NCBI GenBank assembly: GCA_910576535.1
Contig: CAJTKK010000001.1
Coordinates: forward strand, 1-64,000
DNA: 64,000 nucleotides
Source of the DNA: an uncultured Lachnospiraceae bacterium
Lineage (GTDB): Bacteria; Bacillota; Clostridia; Lachnospirales; Lachnospiraceae
Direction: 5' to 3'
Shown: piece by piece, positions 43,333-51,114 of the stretch
Layout: each line of letters opens with the position of its first letter
Numbering within the stretch: position 1 is the first letter of the stretch
Program-made: the position numbers and the translations under genes
The notes under the pieces: generated by a model
The model's input: only the letters and a program-made list of their open reading frames with translations
Told to the model about the DNA's origin: nothing
Database searches by the model: none

Positions 43333-46300
43333 TTACAACCCGTAACTCTTCATAATATTAGCAAATTCCGTTGATTTGGAGAATCCTTCCAGAACCTTTT
43401 CCCTGCTGGTTCCTTTTGCCAATCTCCCTACCCAGTCATTGAGGCCGGCCTGGTCGTACTCCCTGCCCATGAAAGTCCGGTATAAAACTTTTACATATTC
43501 CGTATCGTTCAATTTTTTATTCGCAAACTCCTGGGAAAAGAAGAACTTCTTAGCTGTACTTTCCGGCGTTTCCTCTTTCCTGAGGATCCTTCCTGTCCAA
43601 TCCTCTATCCCGGCTTCTTCCCCCGGCCTTCCCAATGCTTTCACATAGATTCTGTTGATAAACATAGTCAGGCCTTCGTTCTGGTCCCTGTTGGCGGTCA
43701 GTTTCATTTCGCCTCTGTCAATGCCATATGAATCGCATAACTTCTGGAACTCATCGGAATTTACAAATCCTCTCAAGATATATTCACGGCTCATCCCGTT
43801 TTCCAGCAGGTTCAGCCAATATTTCTTTCCGCTGCTGTCCGCTGCGCGGTTAAAGAATGTCTTGTACAATATTTCCACGTAAGTATTATTACTTACCTTT
43901 TTATTTTTGAATTCAACACTTCCAATAAATCCCTGGGCAAGGCGGGATCCATCCGCTATTTTGCCCACCAGTTGGAGGCTCCAGTCATTTAATCCATTAG
44001 GTTCCGGGTCACGCATCAGTACGTTGGTATACATCCTCGTCACAAAGCTTTTAATGAGATTCATCTGTGTAACCGGTACCGTCACTTCATAAGTCCCCAC
44101 TACCGATTTATCACCGTTCGCCGCCGCTTTGATCACAGCCGTTCCTGTTCCCATTGCAGTCACTTTGCCGTTTTTATCCACTTTTGCCACAGAAGTATCG
44201 GAAGAACTCCATGTAACGGTACGATCCGGCATATTTAACGGATATACTTTGGCGGTGAACTGGTATGTGTTCCCTACCGTACCTAATGTCCGCCAGCCCG
44301 AAATTACTACGTTTGTATAACCTTCCTGCACGGTCACGCTGCATTCCGCTTTGTATTTTCCGCCGCCTGCCGAAGCAGTAATGACTGCCTTTCCATCTTT
44401 CACACCTTTGACTACCCCATTGGCATCCACGGTTGCCACCGAATTATCGGAGCTGGTCCATGACACCATTTTGTTTGTGGCGTTGGCAGGCGTCACAGTC
44501 GCTGTCAATTGTTTTGTCCCGCCTATGCTTACTGTAGCCGTTTTTTCTTTTAAGGTGATCCCTGTCACAGGGATGCCGTCGCTGTTTTCATTCACATTGC
44601 TTGTAAAGGCTTTTACCCTGACATTAACGTTATTGCTGCTGCCTACGTCATACCAGCCCCCTGAGGAAGACTGGCGGAAAAAGCTCTGGCCGGCAGCCGC
44701 AGAAGCTGTCGAATAAGAACCGGCATAATTTCCCGAAGTCTCCACCATAACCTTAATATCGCTGCCTGGTTTGCTTAATGTCACCACTACTGCAAACTGA
44801 TCCCCGTCTGCAATCTTTACTTCCTGCCCCAGCGGCACGGTATAATATCCTTCATAAGCCGCCTGCCCGGTCTTAGGTGTAGAAAGCAAGGCGGTACCGC
44901 TTGTAGGATCATCGCTCCTTGTAGGGTTTTTGTAAATCTGTATGGAATAATTACAGTTAGCAGCCCCGGAAGCAAAGCCAACCGCTTTCAGGCTTTCTTT
45001 CTTTCCATAATTTGCATGGGCGGTAAACACATTAGCAATCTGCACACTGCTGTTTCCAAGAAACCATGCGTCCAGCGCGCTTCCGTCATATTGGTAATTA
45101 TTATCATATAAGTTGCCTGGCTGCATTTCAAATACGTAAAATGAGCTGTTAATCGTAGCATCTTCATAAGAAAGCCAGAAATATCCGTCCTTTCCAAACC
45201 AGTCCCCCCAACTGTTCTTTACCAGCCAGGCTCCCGGTTTCGACGGCTTTGTTGCAAAATTATTCACACTATAATTATCATCCCATCCTACCACTGAAAC
45301 AGCATGGTTTACCGGCATATAAGTATCACAATATTCCGCGGCCGTCTGCGTATTGTAATAATTGCTGTAACCATCCAGTGCACAATACATAATCCCTACT
45401 GCGCCATGATCTTTAATTGCCTGTTTCACTAAAGATGCATCTTTCTTATTAATGCCGTATACGTTTTTTAAAATAGCGGAATTCTGCCCATAAGCGCTTT
45501 CCTTTGTATCCGGCAGCGCGGTAGAAGCCTGCCCATAAGGCGCTGCTGATTCGTTCGCTGCTCCCATCCACATAGCAAGTATTCTGGATGAATGGGAATA
45601 ATTTCCTCCCGCATTAAAGATATCCTTCACGCTTCCGCTATGAAGATTGGAATCCCCGGCTGTTCCACCCAAAGGATCACATACTGACCGGTAATTATAA
45701 TATACCAGATGGCGTTCCGACAAATCAACAGAACCGACAGAAGCCAATCCCTGTTTAATTAAAGATGCTTCCGCAGAATTAATCGTGGAAAATGCCCAGC
45801 ATGAACCATAAGGATTCTGGTTTTTTACGCTTGTGATGCAATTGCTTGTCCTGGAATCATATTTGGATTCCAACGCCCCAGCCCTTGCCATCGGTTCACT
45901 ATAATCCAGGACGCTTTCCACTTCTTCGTCCGGCACTAGGGGAACCAGCATAGATACATATTCTTTTATCAGCCTTTTCTGTTCTTCCTCTTCTTCCGGA
46001 GTCATCGGCCTGCCCAGTACATAATCCAAATCGTCTTCGATCAGTACATTGTCCATCAGCTTTTCCGTAATCATCTCCGTAGCATCTTCGTCCAGCTCGA
46101 TTTCCGTAGTCACACTTCCTTCCGGTATCTCCCCGTCCAGCAATTCCCCATTTACTGCATCCTGGTTAATCACATCATCGCCCGGCTCCTCATCGTCAGG
46201 CTGCTCTTCGGTATCCGCAGGAGGCGTCTCTTCTTCCGATGGCGGCGTCTCTTCCTCTGACGGCGGCGCCTCTTCCTCGGATGGCGGCGTCTCTTCCTCT

Positions 46301-46620
46301 GACGGCGGCGCCTCTTCTTCCGATGGCGGTGTCTCTTCCTCGGATGGAGGCGCCTCTTCCTCCGATGGCGGCGTCTCTTCTTCCGATGGCAGTGTCTCTT
46401 CCTCCGACGGCAATGTTTCTTCTTCCGATGGTCTCTGCTCGTCCTCTGCGTCAGGAGCAGTCTGCTCCTCTGACGCATCCGGCGCTTTTGGCTGACCTTC
46501 TTCCATTGTTTCTGTTCCGGTCTGTGCTGCGCTTACTGATGCAACTCCGATATTGCTCATCAGCATTGCTGCTATCAAAAGCGCAACAAGCCCTTGTTTC
46601 AAGCTTCTTAATTTTTTCAT
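43333..46620 (-). CDS. Secreted papain-family cysteine protease with Big2 and DUF4214 domains
   Basis: 1095 residues. Signal peptide 1-31. Residues ~64-135 are a proline/glutamate repeat of seven-residue units (PSEEETP/PSEEEAP). A C1A peptidase domain spans about 250-495: Gln268, Cys274 (YGSCWAFS), His439 (PVNHAVSVVGWDD) and Asn469 (VKNSWGDWFG) form the active site. A lectin-like beta domain follows to about 670, then two bacterial Ig-like (Big2) domains with VSWTSSDNSVATVD and VTWSSSDTSVAKVD, and four DUF4214 repeats (about 850-1095) ending KSYGL. No sortase signal. It probably processes surface proteins or host substrates while held at the wall by the C-terminal repeats (inference). Confidence 0.88.
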   Translation of the reverse strand: MKKLRSLKQGLVALLIAAMLMSNIGVASVSAAQTGTETMEEGQPKAPDASEEQTAPDAEDEQRPSEEETLPSEEETLPSEEETPPSEEEAPPSEEETPPSEEEAPPSEEETPPSEEEAPPSEEETPPSEEETPPADTEEQPDDEEPGDDVINQDAVNGELLDGEIPEGSVTTEIELDEDATEMITEKLMDNVLIEDDLDYVLGRPMTPEEEEEQKRLIKEYVSMLVPLVPDEEVESVLDYSEPMARAGALESKYDSRTSNCITSVKNQNPYGSCWAFSTINSAEASLIKQGLASVGSVDLSERHLVYYNYRSVCDPLGGTAGDSNLHSGSVKDIFNAGGNYSHSSRILAMWMGAANESAAPYGQASTALPDTKESAYGQNSAILKNVYGINKKDASLVKQAIKDHGAVGIMYCALDGYSNYYNTQTAAEYCDTYMPVNHAVSVVGWDDNYSVNNFATKPSKPGAWLVKNSWGDWFGKDGYFWLSYEDATINSSFYVFEMQPGNLYDNNYQYDGSALDAWFLGNSSVQIANVFTAHANYGKKESLKAVGFASGAANCNYSIQIYKNPTRSDDPTSGTALLSTPKTGQAAYEGYYTVPLGQEVKIADGDQFAVVVTLSKPGSDIKVMVETSGNYAGSYSTASAAAGQSFFRQSSSGGWYDVGSSNNVNVRVKAFTSNVNENSDGIPVTGITLKEKTATVSIGGTKQLTATVTPANATNKMVSWTSSDNSVATVDANGVVKGVKDGKAVITASAGGGKYKAECSVTVQEGYTNVVISGWRTLGTVGNTYQFTAKVYPLNMPDRTVTWSSSDTSVAKVDKNGKVTAMGTGTAVIKAAANGDKSVVGTYEVTVPVTQMNLIKSFVTRMYTNVLMRDPEPNGLNDWSLQLVGKIADGSRLAQGFIGSVEFKNKKVSNNTYVEILYKTFFNRAADSSGKKYWLNLLENGMSREYILRGFVNSDEFQKLCDSYGIDRGEMKLTANRDQNEGLTMFINRIYVKALGRPGEEAGIEDWTGRILRKEETPESTAKKFFFSQEFANKKLNDTEYVKVLYRTFMGREYDQAGLNDWVGRLAKGTSREKVLEGFSKSTEFANIMKSYGL
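46222..46437 (-). repeat. 21-bp tandem repeats coding for Pro-Ser-Glu units
   Basis: About ten imperfect 21-bp units within the protease gene encode seven-residue acidic repeats. Third-position changes are frequent, but the reading frame and amino acids are kept, so the repeat is protein-level. Such an array can change in copy number, shortening or lengthening the stalk. Confidence 0.75.
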
Positions 46621-46645
46621 TCCCTACCTCCTATCACTCATTTGC

Positions 46646-49225
46646 TTATAATCCAAAGGATTTTACAATCCTATCGAATTCCTCAGAACCGGAAAATCCT
46701 TGCAGGACTTTTTCCCGGGAGACTCCGCTTTTCAGCCTGCTTACCCAATCCTTTAACCCATCTTCATCATATTCTCTGTCCATGAATACACGGTAAAGCA
46801 CTTTCACATACGCTTCGTCCGAAAGATTTTTATTGGCCATCTCCCGTGAAAAAATAAACCCTCTTGCCACTGATTCCGGCGTTTCCGATTTACGCAGAAG
46901 ACGGCCGCACCAATCTTCCAGCCCTCCCCTGTCAAAATCTCTTCCCAGCGCTTTTGTATACATCCTGGAAACAAACATAGTCAGGCTCGGGTTCTGATCG
47001 TTCGCCGGCAGGTCATCAATACTGCCTCTGGTAATTCCATATTTAGCGCATATTTCCCCAAATTCCCTGGATTCTGCAAAACCTTTCAATACTCCTGCCC
47101 GCGATACTCCTGCTCCCATGGCTTTTAACCAATAAGTTTTCCCGCCGCTATCCGATGCCCGATCCATAAAGGTCTGGTAAAGCACTTCCACATACTGACT
47201 GTCATTCCAATCTTTTCTAATAAATTCTTGACCGAAAATAAAGCCTCTTGCTACCTCTGCACCTGTCTTTTCCCCGTCTGCCAGCAATTTTGACCAATAT
47301 TCCAGTCCTTCCGGCTCCGCATCCCTTCCTAAAGCCTTGGTATACATCCGTTCCACAAATGCCTCTATCCCTTCCATATCCACCACGGAATTCCCCTGTC
47401 CGGTAGCCGGGTCAGGGCATACGGAAGAGGGCATATTGTTAAATACCGGAATCTTAAATACAAAACAGTTCTCCAAAGATCCTGCATTGGCATAAGCTTT
47501 GCGGACATTTTTCGCCTCGCTGGAAGGCGCCTTGATATTCTGCATATATTGATGCCAATACAATCCATTGTAACTGCTGTCCACATCAAATTTCTGTAAA
47601 TATAAAGTATCCTGTCCTTTCAAAATATAATTTTTAGAAAGAACTTCCGCTCCGCCCCGCAGCGATGCCATCCTGCTGTTCCAGCCCATCGCCTTTGCTT
47701 TTTCCAGACCGTTTTTATAAATCTGCTCGTTCGTAGTCCCTGATGCCCCAATGTTATAGTAATTATAATAACCTTCATACCCCGGATAGGTTCCCGAAAT
47801 CAGGGGCGACGTCCCCGCACTTCCCTGTTCCTGATAAACCCTGCAGGCTAAATGGAAGGGGCTGACCCCCAGCTCGCTTCCTATCTGCCAGAAAGCTGTT
47901 GCATAAGAAGTTCCTGTTCCCGGTATGTTCCCTGCCATAAATGAATTGTCCAAAATCATCTGCACTGCGGTCGCTTTATGGTAAGACGCATTATATGTCA
48001 ATTGTTCAAACTGGAAAATACCTTCTTCCGTCATGGCATTCCTCGGATCCATAAAGTATTTCACAATGCCTTCCGATGCCTTGCTCCAGCTATTATCATA
48101 TTTGCCGATTTTCCATGCTGCCGGTGAAGATGCCGGCACAAGATTTCTTCCATCCTCCATTTCATTTTCAATCACTGTATTCCAGTCCAGATCCGTATTC
48201 ATTTTAACAAAAATCCAATTCGGGTGGGAACTCCTCAAATATGCCAAAAAATTCTGGTAAGAGGAAGGAAACTGCTTAATATCAGCATCCGAAACCGCTT
48301 TCGCTAAAATCCGGGCATCCCCGGCAATATACTGGCAGATTTCCGTCAAATACTCTTTCTCCCATGCCAAAAAATCCTCATCGGAATATGCTAGGTTTTC
48401 TGCAGACATATAACCCGTAATCTCTGCATCACTTATCCCTGTATGGATTAGATACCAGATATGGCCGTCTGCAACTTCCACATCGCGGATGAATACTTGA
48501 TGACCGCTGGATACTGAAGCAACCGCTTCTCCTCCCGGCCTGGCATAAATATCCACTTCCTCCGCCAGATAAGCCAACGCCGCCACTATTTTCCAGCTCA
48601 ACAGATTCTGTAAAGCTTCCTTTGCTTTTTCCAGCAGCATCTTTACCTCATCGGAAGAATCCATAGTTACTATATTCTCTTCCTTCAGCAGAAATTCCCC
48701 TTCTTCCAGATTCCTCTCTACGGCTCCTTCCGGCATATCCCCGGTTCCGTCTTCCGGAATACCATTCATTTCCCCGTTCAGGATATCACTGGCTTCTTCC
48801 TCTTCTTCCCCGCCATCTTCCATGCCGTTGTCCGTATCGTTTTCCATATCGTTTTCCTTATCATTTTCTATATTGTTCTCTGTACCGTCCTCTGCATCCT
48901 CTTCCGTATTTTCCTCTATATTATCTTCCGGGTCATCCTCCAGGTTATCTTCTGCATCATTCTCTATACCATTTTCCCCGTCATCTTCTATCTCAGTTTC
49001 TATCCAATTGTCTATATTTTCAATGCTGTAACTGCCGTTATTCTCTATCGCATCCTCAGCATTCCTCTCTTCTATCCCTGGTTCTTCACCATTTTCTCCC
49101 GCCAGTACGGCTTTCCTTTCTTCTGCCAGTTCCATCCCGGCAGCTTTCACTTCGGCGCCTCCCATGCCGCCCGAAAGCACAAGGGCAGTTGCCAACAATA
49201 ATGCAATTATTCTTTTTCTCTTCAT
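46646..49225 (-). CDS. Secreted cell-wall hydrolase (glucosaminidase-like) with DUF4214 repeats
   Basis: 859 residues. Signal peptide ~1-29. A long acidic, Asn/Asp/Glu-rich stretch (~50-160) with short repeats (ENDxEND) resembles a spacer. An SH3-like segment (about 222-272: VDIYARPGGEAVASVSSGHQVFI) precedes a catalytic-type region (about 315-590) containing FLAYLRSSHPNWIF, NAMTEEGIFQFEQLTYN and YATAFWQIGSELGVSPFHLA, which resembles clostridial N-acetylglucosaminidase-type wall enzymes. Four DUF4214 repeats (~620-859) end KSFGL. It is 25 nt upstream of the cysteine protease gene. The hydrolase assignment is from resemblance and is moderate. Confidence 0.75.
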   Translation of the reverse strand: MKRKRIIALLLATALVLSGGMGGAEVKAAGMELAEERKAVLAGENGEEPGIEERNAEDAIENNGSYSIENIDNWIETEIEDDGENGIENDAEDNLEDDPEDNIEENTEEDAEDGTENNIENDKENDMENDTDNGMEDGGEEEEEASDILNGEMNGIPEDGTGDMPEGAVERNLEEGEFLLKEENIVTMDSSDEVKMLLEKAKEALQNLLSWKIVAALAYLAEEVDIYARPGGEAVASVSSGHQVFIRDVEVADGHIWYLIHTGISDAEITGYMSAENLAYSDEDFLAWEKEYLTEICQYIAGDARILAKAVSDADIKQFPSSYQNFLAYLRSSHPNWIFVKMNTDLDWNTVIENEMEDGRNLVPASSPAAWKIGKYDNSWSKASEGIVKYFMDPRNAMTEEGIFQFEQLTYNASYHKATAVQMILDNSFMAGNIPGTGTSYATAFWQIGSELGVSPFHLACRVYQEQGSAGTSPLISGTYPGYEGYYNYYNIGASGTTNEQIYKNGLEKAKAMGWNSRMASLRGGAEVLSKNYILKGQDTLYLQKFDVDSSYNGLYWHQYMQNIKAPSSEAKNVRKAYANAGSLENCFVFKIPVFNNMPSSVCPDPATGQGNSVVDMEGIEAFVERMYTKALGRDAEPEGLEYWSKLLADGEKTGAEVARGFIFGQEFIRKDWNDSQYVEVLYQTFMDRASDSGGKTYWLKAMGAGVSRAGVLKGFAESREFGEICAKYGITRGSIDDLPANDQNPSLTMFVSRMYTKALGRDFDRGGLEDWCGRLLRKSETPESVARGFIFSREMANKNLSDEAYVKVLYRVFMDREYDEDGLKDWVSRLKSGVSREKVLQGFSGSEEFDRIVKSFGL

Positions 49226-49335
49226 CCTATTTCCTTTTCTATTCTTATATTTTCATCGTATCTGAAACAGTAAATTTCCCCCGGAAAACTTTTCTATCAT
49301 AAGGGTTTGCAGAACAATTTCCCAATTATAGAAAA

Positions 49336-49369
49336 TATAGGGAATGATTCCGCCGAACCACTCCCTATA
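49336..49369 (-). terminator. Intrinsic terminator after the DUF4214 surface-protein gene
   Basis: A 15-bp stem (arms 49355-49369 and 49336-49350, two G-U pairs, CGGCG loop) followed by TTTTC on the minus strand, 9 nt after the stop of the gene at 49378. It separates this gene from the two large secreted proteins, which then need their own promoter in 49226-49335. Confidence 0.75.
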
Positions 49370-49377
49370 ATAATAGA

Positions 49378-50994
49378 TTATAACCCGAAAGAAGCCACTA
49401 TGCCCCCAAATTCGGCGCTTTTGGAAAAGCCATAGAAAACATCTTCCCTGCTTGTGCCGCTATCCAAACGCTTTACCCAGTCGTTTAAACCTGCTTCATC
49501 AAATTCCCTTCCAAGGAACGTCCTGTAAAGAAGCTTAACATATTCTGTATTGCTTAACTTCTTGTTTCTGACTTCCGGGGAGAAAATGAATCCTTTGCCT
49601 ACATCCTCCGGGGTAGCTTTCTTACTTACCAGCCGGCCTGTCCAATCGTTCAAGCCCGCTATATCAGGGATTCTCCCTAAAGCAATCTGATAAAATCTCC
49701 ATACAAAAGCAGTTGCCCCCCGGTTCTTATCCCTATTCTCCACCACATTAATGGTTCCCCTTTTAATTCCGTACCCTTTGCATAGAGCGTCGAATTCTAC
49801 CCCGTCAATAAAGCCTTTCAGCACAAAAGTCCGGCTCATGCCTGTATTCAAAGCGTCCATCCAGTTCTGTTTCCCTGACGGATCCGGTTCCCTGTCAAAC
49901 AATGTCCGATAAAGGATGTCCACGTACTCGCTGTCACTTACGTTCCTGTTTGCAAATTCCTTGCTCTGGATAAACCCGCGCACTGCTTCCCCGCCAGTTA
50001 CTTTTCCTTTCACCAGCTTGTCAGTCCAATCATTCAGGCCTGCGGTATCCGCCGGACGATTAAACACTTTCGTATAAAGACGTCTCACAAAATTCCTCGT
50101 AGCTACCGTCTTATAGTCTTCCAGTTTCAAAGTTTCCGTATGCTCGTTTACGATATCCTCTTTCCCGTTATTATAAACCGAAAGATACTGAAGGGTATAA
50201 GTTCCTTCCGTATACTTCTTCAAATCTGTAGTATCCCACTCAAAAGTAAGCTCCACTGTCCCTACTGTTTTTCCGAACGTGCCTATTTTTCTCGTCAGGG
50301 CATCCTGCACTTTCAGGGATTTCCCCCGGAAAATCGTGATACGGTATTCATCCAGTTCATTGCCGTAGCAAATCAAAAGAAACTTGATTTTGATTTTCGT
50401 ATTATTGGAAAAAGTCTTATTGCCTTTTACCAGGCCAGGATCCAGCATAATCTGCCCATGTTCCCCTGCCCGTGCAATCAGTTCTTCATCCTCTATCACC
50501 CGTACATCTACCAATGTCAGTTCGCCAAAGTCTTCAAAGCCTTCGTTAGGGCTTTTATATATGACTTCGTCTGTTTCTTCCTCTTCTTCTGCCAGGACAC
50601 GCCCCTCTTTTTCCATTATCTCCAAATCAATGTCCAATTCTTCCGATTCCAATATGGCATCGGCAGGCAAATCACCTTCCGGGTTCCAGATCACATCTTC
50701 CGGCAGATTTTCCTCCGGCTCATCGGATGGTATTTCTTCCTCCGGTATGTCTGTTTCATCCCCCGAAGGCTCCCCTTCGTTCTCCTGTTCCTGGTTATCT
50801 TCTTCTATTCCATCCGGGCTGCTGTCCGTATCTTCTATTATTTGATCAGGCAGCTCAACATCCCTTATCTCATTTCTCTCCTCATCACTGCCCATTTCCG
50901 CATCCACAGACGCTTCCGCTGCTCCTGCTGTCATAGGCATTACCATCGCTGCTATCAGTACCCATACAAATAAAAATCTTCCTGTTTTCTTCAT
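49378..50994 (-). CDS. Secreted DUF4214-repeat surface protein
   Basis: 538 residues from the ATG at 50994, preceded by AGGAGG; an ATG 18 nt upstream lacks a site. Signal peptide ~1-25, then a low-complexity acidic region (~30-140) and an unassigned beta-rich domain (about 150-295). The C-terminal 240 residues are four DUF4214 repeats (FVRRLYTKVFNRPADTAGLN, YVDILYRTLFDREPDPSG and two more) ending VASFGL. It has its own strong promoter at 51048-51075 and its own terminator, so it is a single-gene unit. Function unknown. Confidence 0.82.
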   Translation of the reverse strand: MKKTGRFLFVWVLIAAMVMPMTAGAAEASVDAEMGSDEERNEIRDVELPDQIIEDTDSSPDGIEEDNQEQENEGEPSGDETDIPEEEIPSDEPEENLPEDVIWNPEGDLPADAILESEELDIDLEIMEKEGRVLAEEEEETDEVIYKSPNEGFEDFGELTLVDVRVIEDEELIARAGEHGQIMLDPGLVKGNKTFSNNTKIKIKFLLICYGNELDEYRITIFRGKSLKVQDALTRKIGTFGKTVGTVELTFEWDTTDLKKYTEGTYTLQYLSVYNNGKEDIVNEHTETLKLEDYKTVATRNFVRRLYTKVFNRPADTAGLNDWTDKLVKGKVTGGEAVRGFIQSKEFANRNVSDSEYVDILYRTLFDREPDPSGKQNWMDALNTGMSRTFVLKGFIDGVEFDALCKGYGIKRGTINVVENRDKNRGATAFVWRFYQIALGRIPDIAGLNDWTGRLVSKKATPEDVGKGFIFSPEVRNKKLSNTEYVKLLYRTFLGREFDEAGLNDWVKRLDSGTSREDVFYGFSKSAEFGGIVASFGL

Positions 50995-51047
50995 ACTTCC
51001 TCCTAAATCCATGACTGACCCATTTTCGACAAAACTTTCAAGTACAT

Positions 51048-51075
51048 TTTATATCTATATATAGTGCATTGTCAA
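51048..51075 (-). promoter_or_regulatory. Promoter of the DUF4214 surface-protein gene
   Basis: Minus strand TTGACA (51070-51075), 16-bp spacer, TATAAA (51048-51053); 53 nt before the start codon. The -35 box is a perfect consensus. Confidence 0.72.
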
Positions 51076-51114
51076 CATCTGAATTCTGAATCTTGTGGGT
51101 TCCAGTTTTTCCCA

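Noticed and set aside
46222..46437. Regular repeats that could suggest a CRISPR array
   Set aside because: Units are 21 bp with no spacers, lie inside a coding frame, and no cas genes are present.
46049..46495. Plus-strand open frame rich in Ser, opposite the protease repeat
   Set aside because: It is the antisense reading of the Pro-Ser-Glu repeat; low complexity, no ribosome site and no neighbours on that strand.
50140..50973. Long plus-strand frame opposite the DUF4214 surface-protein gene
   Set aside because: No domain, unusual composition; explained as a shadow of the acidic low-complexity region on the other strand.
43333..51012. Sortase (LPxTG) anchoring of the secreted proteins
   Set aside because: None of the three has an LPxTG-like motif, C-terminal hydrophobic helix or basic tail; they end in the DUF4214 module.
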